In this document: piece after piece, positions 1 to 13,900 of the stretch
How positions within the stretch are numbered: position 1 is the first letter of the stretch
Layout: the number at the start of each line of letters is the position of its first letter
Assembly: GCA_965153455.1 (NCBI GenBank)
Contig: OZ234495.1
Coordinates: 9,854,875-9,918,874, forward strand
From: Sphagnum compactum
Lineage: Eukaryota; Bryophyta; Sphagnopsida; Sphagnales
DNA: 64,000 nt
Direction: 5' to 3'
The notes under the pieces: generated by a model
What the model was told of the DNA's origin: nothing
Databases searched by the model: none
Seen by the model: the letters and a program-made list of their open reading frames with translations, nothing else
Position numbers and translations under genes: made by a program

Positions 1-300
1 ACTTGAGAAGCCAAGCTTCACCAAAAGCTTAATGCATACATACTTGGGAAAGCCAATCTTCACCAAAAAGATGTGACCCACAACTTAACACATAACTTGA
101 GAATCAAAGCTTCAACAAAAACTTAATACATGCCATGAAAAACTTAACACTAAGGTACCTATATTGGGGGAAATAAAGCTCCACCAAAATCTTAACACAT
201 GGGAAGGTGCTTGGGAAACAAAAAGCTTCAACAAAAACTTAATAATTTGAGACCAAAAAAACTTAACACATACTTGGGAAGCAAAAAGCTTCACCCACAT
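1..300. repeat. Degenerate tandem repeat, unit about 40-55 bp
   Basis: The first 300 bases repeat one theme: a 'cttgggaa' or 'cttgagaa' start, then 'gcttcaccaaaa' or 'gcttcaacaaaaactt', then 'aacacata'. At least five imperfect units can be aligned, and the array probably continues beyond the left edge. It has no coding potential I would trust. Confidence 0.75.
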
Positions 301-1320
301 TCATTTTCACAATGAAAAACCCAAAAAAGGATTGTTATGAGAAAAAAAGGTCCCCCATGAAGATGACTCACTATCAATAATAGACATGTGTCATCCTCTC
401 TTTTGCCCATTTGGTGTTTCTTCAACCATTTTTGCATTTGTTGGACAATGTTTTTTATTACTTGCTCATTTTAAATTAATGATCAATATCATGTTTAAAA
501 AAAAACAAGAGTGGATCACATTATCTTTTACCCAAATCTCATAATCATTAATTTGCATACAACACAATACCTAAACAAGACATAATGATTTTATCTTCAA
601 CTTGCATAAGATTTTGTGACAACCCATCCTCATATATAGGTTGATAGGCAATCTTTTTTAATCATGATTTTTTTTTTAAAAGTTAAAAATTTTGGTTTGG
701 TTTTTAATATGTGACAAAATCAAAGCAACTCCATATATGGACATTACATTCTATGATCATATACAATAATATTGATTGGTTTAAATTCAAATATGGTTCA
801 AAGTCCAAACCAATATTGGGAGGGTAAGTGTAAATAAGCATTCACCCATTGGGTAAAAGAGTGAAAAGTAAATTATTTATTTATATCTATATTACAAATG
901 CTTCACATATTGTTAGTTTGAGAAAATAATTCAAGTATTAATTTAAATTTTTTTAACTTTTTTTTTTGGCAATTGAGCTCTGTTCTGTTGATCCTGTTCA
1001 CACTTGAAGCAATCACTTTATACATAGTCCTGTTCACACTTGGCCACTATATAATTCCTTCTTGAAGAATCAAACCTTGGTCCTTGGCCAGATCAGGTCC
1101 AGACTGAAAAGCTTCTTGTAATCAGAGAGTGGTGCAAAAGGACTTCAGGGCCACCCCCCAGAAACCCCTCTTCTCCACCACCAGTACAACCTACCCAATT
1201 GAGTCACATAAAAAGAAGCAAATTGTCCGCAAAACAAGTGCAAAAGTAGTGGCTGCAAATGGTTACTGTAGCTCAAGATTTGAGCAAGGCTTTGAAAAAA
1301 ATGTTCCTTACATAGAATGG
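301..1320. other. AT-rich spacer, no gene seen
   Basis: AT-rich DNA with poly-A/T runs. The only local structure is a direct repeat of 'cctgttcacacttg' near 995 and 1031. The short open frame after 1129 has no recognisable domain and lies beside a foldback element. Confidence 0.6.
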
Positions 1321-1326
1321 CTTCTG

Positions 1327-1700
1327 AGAGCATCATCGCCAGCGGTGCTCAGTATGTGACCCTGCAAACATATTGTTCATATTCAAGTTTTAGTTATTTT
1401 ACTTTTTTTGCAACCCCACCAATAAAACTGAGAAACTGGGAAAGCAAAATAGGTGGGGGACTACTACTACCTAATAGCAAACCATCTGGACGAATCATTA
1501 TGATGGGCCACTCAGAAACACAGTACACAGCAGTCAGATCCTATTTATTACACTCTTTTCTGCAGGTGCGCAGCAGCGTTGCTGTGCTATCAGCAGCCAT
1601 ATAGCAAACTGTGAAATTTATGCTAAGCGGCATATTTTGACTTTTCTTCATCCAATTTTACTGCGCAGGATCATATACTGAGCACCGCTGGAGATGCTCT
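1327..1700. mobile_element. Foldback / MITE-like element with about 36-bp inverted ends
   Basis: The left arm (1327-1365) begins agagcatcatcgccagcggt and reads on through gctcagtatgtgaccctgc. The right arm (1665-1700) is its near-complement, ending ccgctggagatgctct. The arms differ by a 3-base gap and a few substitutions and enclose about 300 bp without a gene. This could be a short non-autonomous DNA transposon (terminal 'gagcatctcc' is common at MITE ends in plants) or a long inverted-repeat transcript that yields small RNAs. I see no clear target-site duplication. Confidence 0.6.
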
Positions 1701-4700
1701 GATGCTCATTAGTAGCCAAGCTACTATTTCCCTCACATGGCATCTTTCATTCAATATATCCACAGCCATCTTTGCCGCTTTACCCAAACGCCCTTCACAA
1801 CCTTGTTTCTGGAGCAGTAAATGAGTTTGTGAAAATGATGATGTAACTTGAACCTGAACTTGCTTTTAGGAATATGGGTTGTGAGCATGGTGAAAATCTG
1901 CCAGACGTCAATAAAACAAAGAACCCAGAAAAGGGGGAGGAAAATCGTGTACTAGATGGAAGGACCCAAGTCCAGGCAAAAAAAAGAAATCATCAACAAC
2001 AGCGGAGCACAAGGGGAACAAATAGAATTCTCAACACCCACCCCTTGTGCTCACAAGGAGCATATGAGATAAGGAAAGGGGAGGAACACCTAAAAGAACA
2101 CTTAACCAAGAAGAACTCTCACTTACAACAACATGCCTTGAAATAGAAGTTGATGCAACCTCATTGACACCTTTTGCTTGTAAAATGAACTCAAAATCAA
2201 AAAAAGAAGGTCTCTAGAGCTTTTTGCGCATCATGTCATGTTAACACATTAATGAAGGAAACTTTCAACATATTGATGCAAACACCCAAAGACCTCTATG
2301 GCTAAAGGGAAAAATTGGTTCATTCAAAACCATCCTAAGCTTGAGCTATAATTGTAATGGCAACCCCACAAGATAGAGTTGCCCACAAAACCAAATTTGT
2401 TTGAATGGGGTCAATGACGACCGTGTTACCAATGTTTGAATGTCATCTACTTAAATCACAATGTTGATTTGTCAACATGTAGACTGAAGAATAGGCAACA
2501 GAAGATCATGAATTTGTTCACATAAAATGTGAAATCCCACATCCTTCATGATAGACACACAGGCATCCCACACAACATCATGGGAAATCGTCCTTTCCTC
2601 ACCATGGATGCAACAAAAAAGAGGATCTTCATAGACGGATCCCCATAGGGTCCAAAGGTTGACCACAAATGTAATGTGGCAAACCAAGGGTTAAAGGGTG
2701 AGGGAGGCCCAACAGAATGTGCAACACATTGGAAATATCCTCTAAATCAATTTTTTTTTAAAGGATCACTTGGCAAGTAGACAACCACACATCCACACCT
2801 AAAGTCGATTTGTTCCTTTTTCTACCAATTTTATATCAACTAACTTAATCCAACCAAGTTAAGTCTTCAACCTCTTTTATTAGGCAAACATTTTTTGAAA
2901 TGCTAGGTATACAGGGAGATGACATAGTTGCCCAATTTCAACAATTACTTTGAAGCATGTAGATAAGTTTCAGCCAAGGTGAACCAACATTCGAGTTGAT
3001 ACCTTCACTTTTTTGACCGAGTTGTCTTAGTGGCCATATTAAGCCCAAAAAATGTTAAATCTAAAATCAAAGACCCCGATTTAATAAAATCATGCGACAT
3101 TTGTAATGTTTGGAAATAATTTTAATGGATTTTGATATTTCACCATGGTACTAATGAAGAGACGTTAAATACCATGTAATGAACTCTATCTAACACCCTT
3201 GTTGGCATGTCCTTTTGCACCTTGCATGGTTCTAGTATGTTGAATTGTGTTGCATAGTTTTTCATGTTTTACAAAAAAAATTTAAAAATTTAATATTTTT
3301 TCCTACTCCTCTGAGCCAAGTTCAAACTCTCCCATGAGAAAGAATGTACCAACCAACAACATTCTTTCAAGAAGTGAAAAGGTTCAATCTCTTATTTTAT
3401 TTAATATGTGTCATAAGATCAAAATAGTCAAAATCTAGAGCAAAAACCATGTTTTGATCATTGTCGACCACCTTTTGTGTTAGACAATGCTTGATGCAAG
3501 GTCTTTCTTTTCCAACTTCCTAATGTTTGCACATTGGTTACACATGTTGGGTGGAGGAGGCACTATTGGCAACCAATGTGATTTTCTCATAGGTATAGTT
3601 GACACTTTACATTATTTTGCATTAGGATTCTAGTACCCAAGAAAAAAATTGGGTAACATAAAATGGCAATATAAAACATTGGGATGTATGGCAAATGTAA
3701 TGGTGGTTTTCTAAAATGGTTATGTGGTTATGTATAAATCATTTTTTTAGCATGCAACAAACTATGGTTTTGTTGTAAAAGGGTATATGAAAGTAACTCA
3801 TGCTAGGTAATTACATAAAAAATGTGTCTAGTTATGATATGTGAGTATATTCAAGTGAATTCTAACATGTAAAATCCATATATCAACCTCAAAATATGTG
3901 TGTATAAAAAAACACACAAAATTGATTATAAAATATATAAGGTCCAATTACAAAAAAAATCCTTGTTATCATTGTGTAGATTTAACACCTCATTCATCTT
4001 CTAACATCTCAATCAAGTAGGTAATGTTTCAGTTATGTCAACTTATAAGTTTGCAAATTCCTCCATGGTGTGAGACTACAAATTCATACCACCATGGTAG
4101 GGATCACATCTTAGACATGATACATGAACCAAATGATTCAATCCAATATAATGAAAGAAAGCCTTTTAGCATATTCATATTATGGTTATATTACCTTCAA
4201 CTATGAAACAACTATGTTAAATTGTGATTATCACAACTTTTATAGCTATTAATTATCTATAAACTTGATTTATGAAGCTTTCCCATTTGTAATCAACATA
4301 TTTTTTTTAACTAGAAAAATTTCACCAAGTAACAATGATTTTATTAAAAATAGGGTTTTAAAAACAATTCCATATCTAGAAGTCATGAAAATGAAAGAAA
4401 AAGAGAAACAAAGTCTTTAAATTTTATATTTGATTTTACTAAATAACCAAAATATAAACAATGATCAAAGATATTCTTCGATTGCCTTGCAAGTGGTTGT
4501 ACACAATTTCAAACTCACCATCAAGTTATGCAAGATATTATCTACTATAACCCAATTGTTGTTTTATTATTACATCAATTAGTCCATGGAAAACCATGTG
4601 TTTGGAAATTGAATTATTGTTGGTTGGTTATTGATAAAAACACTCGATTATCAATAATTGTATTAATAACATATTACTAGCCGTTATAGGGTTAATTATT

Positions 4701-4908
4701 GTTTTTTTAAAAAAAAAATCAGGTAAAGGACCTAGCCACTTGTTAAATATTGTCTAAAGAGCTAACAAGACCTTTATGGGTAGGGCATTGAATTTTCAAA
4801 TTTTAATAGCCTTCGTTGATGGTTGGAATTTTTCCATGCAAGTTACCAATTTAAAAACCTTGCACTTGTTTATGACACTTGACAATACCACCACTTATAC
4901 GGAGGTTG

Positions 4909-4950
<42 letters not shown>

Positions 4951-7900
4951 TCTGAAAAATGTTTAGGTATTTGATGTTTTGCATATATTATTGCAAGATT
5001 GCATGTTCACATTCCTTGAGGAGGCACATGGTGATTTGAAATGTGTGGCATTTTATCATTTTGTTCAAAAGAAGTTTGATTTGTGTTTATCAATTCTTCT
5101 TATGTTGATACATGACAATTGACCATAATGTTTGTTGGCCCATTATTGTGTTTTGTGCTTTCTATTGGCACCATGATAATTGTTTTCGTGGATTTAACAT
5201 TTATCCTATCAATTGTTAGTTTTATTCTTGGAAACAAGGCCATAGAAAGAAAACTAAACTAAATTAAACCTAAACCTACCCTAGATGGGTAGTATAACAA
5301 GCGATTCTCAAGGCGAGTTTTTTAAGAGCCAACCTTTATGCATAACAAGTAAAGGAATAATGGGGATATTACTTTGATAGTGAAATTGATAATACGTAAG
5401 TATAGTTTTGCTGAAATTTTTGATATCGAAATCATGTGTGGTTTTAAAATTCAAAAATAAAAATTATTATTAAAAATAAATGAATAAATAACCTGCCCAG
5501 ATGAATATGAGAAAAATAATTTCTCGAGCAAAAAATGAGCAAGGAATGTAAAAGAAAAGAGAAAGAAAAGAAAATCAAGGTGAAAAGGGCAAATAATATA
5601 ATAATAATAACAATAATAATAAATAATAATTATTATTATAGTAATTTTCGAAATTCAAAAGACCCATTGGGCTGAATTTCAGGAGTTGTACAACAAAAAT
5701 TATCTCATTCATTAAAAAAGTCTATAAAATATCTTTAAAATTTATACCTTTTTCAAACAATAAATTTTTGTTGAAAGAGGGAAAAAAAACGGAGAATATT
5801 TTTAAAACTATTGAAGAATATTCTATTTTTGGACATAGTTTTAGGGTTTGGGGTTGAAAACTATAATATTCTTTAATAGTTTAAAACTCATAGCATAAAA
5901 CTAGCATAAACCCTAAAACCCTAATTGTAGTTCTTCTGGAATATTTTTAAACTCTTATCCATTATCACTTAGTTAATGCTAATGAGTTTTTAACACTAGT
6001 TTAACAACAAGTAAATTGCCTTCCAAATTTTGTGGCTTCTTCATCCTGTTTTGGATGAGAATCTCCTTGTTTCTTCATAAGGATTTTGGTGATTTTTCAT
6101 CCACTAATGGATGTGGGCATGGGCTTTATGGCACTTAAAACCCTCGGCCTACACTAATACACTCCTTTCATGATGTTTTTCAATCCCTATTAATGACAAG
6201 TAAAATTAATGCATACCTGGCTTACTACCTTGGCAGCTTGGACAGTAATTATATTATTTTTTCAGAAAAAATAAATTAAAAATAAAATAGTAAATAAAAT
6301 CTAAATTTTTTGAAAGCAAAATATTGAAATCTTGAAGAATATTTTATTTTCCAAAATTAAAATTTCAAGATTAATTAATTATTTGACAAACATGTGTCAA
6401 AGCTGCCAAGGGACTAGGTATGGTGATTTCCCAACCCAGTTTGCATATTATAAGCCAACCTAAAGGAATAAAAACTCAAGACCAATTTATTTTATAAAAA
6501 AAAATTTGGATAATTGTTGAACCTTTCATTTATTTGGTCCATAAATCCATTTACTAACCATAGGTAGGTAGTCTCTTTGTTTTTTTTTTTTTTTTTTTAA
6601 AGCCATATAAATATTATATACATATTTTTAAATGATCTCAAGACCATAGGACTTAGAGACACCCTTTCCCTACCCCCCCTTCCCCTCTCCCCCTCCCCTG
6701 TCAAAAGAAAATAATAATAATAAATAAATAAATCCTACAATAGTTTAATAAAAGGAAGAAGGAAAAAAATCATTTTCTTGGTATAAATAAATAAATAAAT
6801 CAGGGGACTTGTGGATAATGCACTCACCAATCAGAAGTCAGTTCTGAGATTTCCTCTCTCTCTCAGCCATTCACAACTCCCCGGTTGAATTGAGGTGTTC
6901 TCATTGGATGCGACCTTATCCGGAAAGCACTCCAAGGGTTTTTTTTAAATTTTTTTAAATTTATTATTATTATTATTTTTTGGTGGAGCCTACACCTTTT
7001 AGACTACAACCCTCAAATTAATTAGGGGAGGCCCTTAGGAGTGGGCCTTCCCCTATACATAGTGCCATTTTGATGCCTACCTAGTTTAGCTAAACTTTTA
7101 GATTTTCAAGAAATTTTGAAAATAAAATAGCTAGCCCATATAATGTTTTTAGGGTTGATTGATTTTGATGCCTTTTTTCTTTTGGGCTTGAGAAGAGAAG
7201 ATTTGATAGCCTTAGCAAAATGTTGGTTTAATTAAATTAGATTGAATATCCCACCATCCTATACATTTTTTTATTTTTTTTGGGTTTTATTTCCCCCAAT
7301 TGTGACCATGTCGCTAATTGATGTGAATCAAATATTGGGTCACATACCTAGGTTTCAATTTTCAATAAAAACTAATCAAAATTCAAATATCCCCCCCCCT
7401 CCCCCCCCCTTAGGTCTAAAAATTGCAAACTTACCTCCATACACCAAAACACCGCAAAAGAAACAAATAAACAAAAACAAAGGCTAGGGGTGTGAGCTAA
7501 CTTAAAGGAAATGACTTTTTTTTTTCCTACCCCATGAAGATGGACCAATTCGACCACTTTTGTGAGTCACCCACATTTTTATGGGAAAAATTTCATCAAA
7601 TCTTGTTGGTGTTTTAATACAACAAAATTAATGCAATAAGGGGGAAAATTACCACTTTTGGGGCTTTTAGATGCCACTTGTGGTTTCTTTAAGATTATTA
7701 TTATTATTATTATTTTGGATCCTGCAAAGCTTTAATCTACCATTTAAATGGTTAAATCAAAGTGTGTACAAAAAGTGTTAAACAACAACAACGGGGCAAC
7801 AAAATAAGAAGAAAAGTTTGTGCTAAAACAACATAGACAAGCTGCGACAACAAAGAAACATAGAATGAGTAAAACGTTCAAGAGAGTTTCAAAGCAACGA

Positions 7901-9480
7901 AAAGAAAACAAGCAAATGAAATGGCTACCCAATCAAAATTGGAGATCTCTATGTCATGTGCATCTTTAGAGCGGTCCCAAAGATGCATTATATTTGAGCA
8001 AACACCACTAATTAACGCATTTAAATTTAGTGTTAAATGCCTACTTTTCTCCACTAATAACTAGTAAACATAAGACAATATACACATAGGGAACATATAA
8101 ATGTCACATGTGTATGAATCAATCATTGTGATCAACTAATCAATAGGAATCAATAGCCAACCTACCACAAGATCAATCTCAATTTCAAGTTTTAAAAGCT
8201 TGAACTTCATAGTTTGGCTTGATATAGATGGAACTACTCTTACAATTGACAATCAAAAATATAGTTTTTTTAATGCACTTTGTGATACAAAAACCCACAA
8301 CCCATTGAAGCAATGATAAATTATACCCCCACACAACAACACTCTATAATCTCCCCTAAACATTTTATAAACAAATCCCCACTTTGATCTACCAATTCTT
8401 AAGATGTAGTTTGATTATTCATGTCAATTAAGTATGTGTGTATGTAACATCGTGAGACAAGACATAAGAAGAAATGCATGAAGTGTATCCAATGAGATAT
8501 ATTGTTAGGTATGACTTAGTGTTTTTATTTATGATGAATTTTCTTTTTTTTTCAACCTAGCCAAGTCCTTTGTGACAATGTAAGGCAAAGGACATTTTGA
8601 AATTTAAAATTATGATTTTTCATCCAAAAAAAGACCATTGGTCTAGAGAAGTCATGCCTCGTCTTAGGACAAACAATTAAGATTCACCCAAGTTGGTGAG
8701 GGCATGGATTTTGTATTTTTTGAACCTACCTTTTCCACATGTGTTCTCACCATTCAACAAGTTCCCTTTTTGTGAATTTGGTCATTTCATTTTCCTTCTT
8801 GTGCATAAGGTTTCACCATAGCCATGAGACATCCTCCTTCATTATGTAACATCATTGGTAGGTTGAAATTTCAAATTATGTAAGATATGCAGTTGATATT
8901 AATATTTGATGAAATATTTTATAGAAAATTTGGTACTCATTGAAAAAAAGCTTCAAATATGAATGTCAATAGCAATAAATCATGGTTATGGCTAGAATAA
9001 ATGATGCAAACATACATTCATGACTATGCATAATGGCATTAGGCATTGAAGATCACCATGGTTAGATATAAGTATGTTACACCTTGCCATTGAATTTTAA
9101 ACAAATTTGGGCATGAGTTTTTGCATTGTTAATTTGCAAAATTTTCTTTTCAAGCTATAATTTTCAAGTGTCTTATGCATTGTTGGTTTTTGGGTTTTAT
9201 GATCTTCAAGCTATGATTCAAAAAAAAATTGTATTTTTAAAAGTGACCATTGAAATAATGATCGATCCTCTCATTTTCTCTTCTTATTTGAAGGTTGAAG
9301 TTAGATTTATGAGAATGGGTGCTTTGAAACCACTTAATAAGTTCAAGCACAAGTTTTTTTTTCCCCCTAAGGTTTTTGAATCTTATTAACCAAGCCCACA
9401 AACATCCCAAAGTAATTTACTGATGTTTTTCTTGGTAATAAGAAAAGAAAACACACCTAATATGATCTAAACATAATTTC
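1701..9480. other. Long AT-rich spacer with simple repeats
   Basis: No gene is supported. Open frames are short (at most about 90 codons) and lack family motifs. Contents worth listing: an (AT)n microsatellite at 4911-4945; TAA/TAAA-rich patches near 5600-5640, 6707-6735, 6781-6800 and 7690-7715; telomere-like TTTAGGGTTT and AAACCCTAAAACCC in opposite orientations at about 5840 and 5908; a T-run at 6580-6598; and pyrimidine/C tracts at 6661-6700 and 7390-7412. Confidence 0.6.
4911..4945. repeat. (AT)n microsatellite
   Basis: Uninterrupted alternation of A and T for about 35 bases within spacer DNA. Confidence 0.95.
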
Positions 9481-9486
9481 CAAGAT

Positions 9487-10400
9487 GTATGGGCTATTAA
9501 GTTTACATGGGTAAAGAGTGTCATAGTTGAGGATGGCATGATTCATGATGCAAGGTGCAAGATGTGCACTAAAGTTCAGGAGAAAGATAAATTATTATGC
9601 CCCAAGTTAGACTTTTTAACCAAACATGTTGGTAAGAAAAAATAACGATTAGAAAGCTTCAAATGCAAGTGGGGAAATTTTAGTATAACAAAAAAACCCA
9701 ACATTGCAAGAATAAGGTTTTATATGCATATTCTTTGAAGGTTTTTGTCGTTCAAATGTAAATTATTGGAAAGGTTGTTCATAATTGATAGAAGATGGTC
9801 CAATTTGTTGTTGTTTTGCAAATCCTCAAGAAGGACAAGTCTAGAATTGATTGTGAGGGTTTTAAAAATCTTTTCAAGTGGGCAAAAAATACTCCAAACA
9901 AACATTGGTTTGAGAAATGGTTGGTAGATGGAAAAATGCCTAAATTTTTGAATTTTACAAATGACCAAGGAGGTTGTGAAGGCATCCCAATACATATCAA
10001 TGTCATGTAATTTCAATTGATGACTAAAATTGGGCATCTGTTCATGTTTATTGCATACAAAATTGCCAAAATTTTCCTATTTTGTTCACATAAAAAAAGC
10101 TTACAAAGGTTGCAACTATTGATGCATTGAAAAAAATGATGGTTAAAATGTTTTTGGTTGTTAGAAGTTTGACCAATATGAATTAGCCCAAAGACTTGTA
10201 TCATTTGGCATAGATGGTGTAAGTGTTTTTAATGCATATAAACATATGTCATTATGGAACTACATTAACAAGGTGTTCCTTTCATGTTAAGGTCCATTGT
10301 ATTGCCCATTACATTAATTAGTCCAAACTTTGAATGACTTAAGGTTGGTTAATCAATTTGAAGTTTTTTTGTAATGCTTGTACTCATATTTTACACATAG
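9487..10400 (+). pseudogene. Decayed hAT transposase (BED finger and N-terminal transposase region)
   Basis: Translating through stops and frameshifts gives a recognisable hAT series. A BED-type zinc-finger stretch at about 9487-9642 has WAIKFTWVKSVIVEDG, then a CKMC cysteine pair, KLLCPKLDFLTKHVG and the finger histidine. At about 9795-9925 comes VVVLQILKK...DCEGFKNLFK...PNKHW, the region before the catalytic core in this family. Further on are ELAQRLVSFG.DGVSVF and a VQTLNDLRLVNQ..LYSYFTH block at about 10,180-10,400. Stops and frame changes separate the blocks, so it cannot encode a working transposase. The similarity stops exactly where an LTR-like sequence begins. Confidence 0.75.
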
Positions 10401-10964
10401 TGTCACGGGCACGAAAAACTACAAGAACAATAACTAATCTTAAGGCACAACAAGGAAAACAAATCATAAGAAATGCAAGCCTAAATCTAATGCAAGATTG
10501 GAAACACAAAGACATAAGGCAAAAACATGGTATATGCTAGAAGATGATTCAAACTTAACTTTATTATGATAACCTATGAAAATAAAGGTTATGACAAGAA
10601 AATGTACCCAAAACCCAATGAGAAGCTTCCTAGTTCAAGGAAGCTTCCATAGAAGTTTTCATGTGTGCACCAACCAAGGAAGCTTCTTGAAAAGTTTCAT
10701 AACTATTAGTGGAGTAGGAGTTAACTAATAATTAATGATGATGCAAGTGATGATGTAGGCAACTATGTTGGTGTAAGCGATGATGCAACAACTATGTTGA
10801 TGCAATCGATGGGTGATGTGTTGATACATAGTCCAAAATGACACCTAAGTGAAAACACACTACAATGGCTTCCTTAATGTAGTCACATTGTAGTGTTTTC
10901 ATAGGTGGTGCATGTTTAAGCCTAACCATGTCAAAACTAAAAAATAAAATTCACAATGTTTTCA
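10401..10964. mobile_element. Probable solo LTR with 5-bp target duplication
   Basis: Starts TGTCACGGGCACG and ends ...AATGTTTTCA, so it has TG...CA termini. It is flanked on both sides by 'catag' (10396-10400 and 10965-10969), the size of duplication made by LTR retrotransposon integrases. Its first 20 bases and an internal 'aggttatgac..aaa..gtacccaaaa' block resemble the sequence starting at 42462. It begins where the hAT homology ends, so it probably inserted into that element and lost its interior by LTR-LTR recombination. A 5-bp match in AT-rich DNA can occur by chance, so this remains probable. Confidence 0.6.
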
Positions 10965-10969
10965 CATAG

Positions 10970-13900
10970 TATAGTAAAGGGGTGAAAAGGCTTATTCACA
11001 GTTGGGGTTCCAAAAAAAGGAAAAAGGACTTAAGGACTTTTGTGAGGTTATTTTTTGTAAATAACATTTACTTGAAACAAATTTAAGTGAAAAAATTTGA
11101 ATAGTCCAATTTAAAATAATTCATGTGCTAGTGCTGAGTTTTCACATTCATACATAATTGTGTATGAATATTTTGGTTTAGAGCTAGAAATGCAAAAAAT
11201 CTCAAAAATTCCAAAAATGAGTTTCAATGGACAACCAAACATGTTTTTTGACAATATTTGTTCATGCACATGTGACTTGCACTTCAAGCTAAACATTTTG
11301 AACCCATTGAACACAATTTTTTTGTCAAATGGTTTTTTTTAAAAATAAAAATCCTTGCAACCCTTTCCTTCAAAATTTAAAGACTTTGAAATTTTTGTAT
11401 AATTTGGTTTTTCATCAAATTCATATAATGAACATATATTTCATAGAAAGGGGCATGTTTTTGTTGTATAAAAAGTTTGAAATCAATTGTATGATTTTAT
11501 GCATTCCTTTTTATTCCTATTTTTAAAATTCAGTTTAGACATTTAATATAGTTAGTTTACACATTCAATATGACATTTACATAGTATCAAATTTATTTTA
11601 AATTATTTTGATTAATTTAACAAAACATCATTTTATTTATTGGCATACAACAATTCACTACAACTATAATAATGTAAGATAAACAAAAATCCAAAGTTGT
11701 CCTTTGTAGTCCTTTAAATACAAGTCGTTCTTTTTGGGTACCTCAATCGTGAATACACCCACAAGCACAATTATGTGTATTGTTTAACTATCACAATTTC
11801 AGCTTTTATGGGTTATACATGAACCTAAAATGTAAATCCATATTGAACATTAAAATTGTTATTTTAAAAAAATCCATTTTGAAATTATTATGGTGAGTTG
11901 GAATACATTTATATGAAAAATACCTATAAATGTGTATTAAAGATGAATTTTTGATTAAAATGAAAATTTCATGTTTGATCATAGTTGTATGTAATTTTTT
12001 ATGTAATATCCATTTCATATATGATTCCACATAATTTGAACCATGTTTGAAAAAAAACCATTTGAAATTTTTGATTTGTGTTAAAAATGGCATTGAATAA
12101 TGTGGGGTAGATAAAACAACTTCCAATTTCAACTTCCTTGTTAGCATTGGACTTTTGTTAGGTTTCTATTATGTGTTGCCCTTGCTCAAATTTATGAATT
12201 CATTGAAAAAAAATTCCCAAGCTTGTGATGTTTTTGTGGTTGATTTCATCACAAAAATGAAACATGTCACTATGACCTTTATGTTATGCATTTAAATTTT
12301 ATAATGGCGCTTACAAGATCCCTAAAAGATCCCTTAATACGTGAAAATTTCCAAAATGGTTCTGGTGCAAGTGATAGGCAATGTGGAAGATGAATGTGCA
12401 TTTAAAACATTTTATTTTGTTAAGTCAAAGCTTATGAATCAATTGACAAAACATGTAACATTTGTAATGCACATGTTTACACAAAATTTTAATATATTAT
12501 TGACATTTTCCATTATGGATGTATTTAAGATGCAAATACAACAAAATTACTTACTGCCAACTCCTTTGTTTTGTGGTTTAAAATAATGGTTTTGGTAGTC
12601 AAAATGACATGGTAAAACTAGATTGGTTGTTCGAAGAAAATATTTTTGTAATCAGAATTTACAAGTTGACATAAAATTCTTATGATCCAAAAAATTGTTA
12701 CACTATATATTATTATGAAAAAATATGAATGATGGTTATTGATGATTATGTGATTTTCAAAGTGTTTCAAATCATTTGAAAATGTTTTTATAATATTGGT
12801 TATAGTAATGTAAGATTTTTTATGGGTATTTCACATTCATTGTATTCACTTCAAACTTATCCAAATGTTCCCATAACATATTTAAAACATTGTTGTATAA
12901 ACACATTAAACATTCTCATCATTAACTTGATGTACCACTTAAAACATGCAAAATTAACGACTAGTTATTCCTAAAGTGAGATGTTTTACTATATTCATTC
13001 CCTTGAATGGTGAATAGTTGCCAAATCTTGTAATGATTTCAATACATAGAGGTTGCCACAAAGATTAATGGCATAACTTGGTAAAAATAGTTGTTTTTTG
13101 TGTTTGTTCATTTTTATATGGCATGTATTTTGAACATGGGTGATTTTTGTTTTGTTGGAGGTGAAGAGACATTGAAGTTGAAGACTATAGCAAGCATCTT
13201 GGCTAGGTTGTGGTTTGGTTCATTTATATGGTTTTGTGTGTATAGGTATATGAAGGGTGGGTGAAGTTTGACAAGGTTGGCTTAAGGCATAGGTCATTCT
13301 TGTTAGATTGGCCAAAGACTTCATATCACTCAAAAACGTATGGATTTTGTTATGTTGTTTGGAGTTTGCATGTTGCACTTGGGGTACATGGATTTCAATA
13401 CAACACTTGTCTCTATATTTGTCTTTACTTTGGAAATTTGGCAAGGTTCACCTTAACAAATTGAACCATTATCCACCTCATGCCTAACATGGTTTTGCCA
13501 ACATGGTTGCAATTTTATTCTTCGTAATACTAAAGTTGATAAAATTAAATTTCAACTTTAGCCATAATTTTCTAACATAAAAAATCACCTTAGCCTTTTT
13601 AACTCACACATGTAAACATTACAAATAACCTTTTTTTAATAATGATTTTCTTTTTACAACCACAATTGTAATTTCATAATTCATTGTGTTGTTGATAAAT
13701 CAACATGCATAAGACTTTAAGAAAAAAACAATGGCTTGACTATGTTTGCAAAAGAAATAAAATTTAAAATATTAAATGCAAATTTATGGCCATTCATGTG
13801 AAATTAAACCATGAATTTTATTGTTGTGACTTTAATGTTACGGTTGTGACCAAAGTTAAGGCATGAAAACATGAGCAAATCAATTGAGTGTTTTAAGACT

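Noticed and set aside
1317-1604. 95-codon frame
   Set aside because: Lies inside the foldback element and shows no protein motif.
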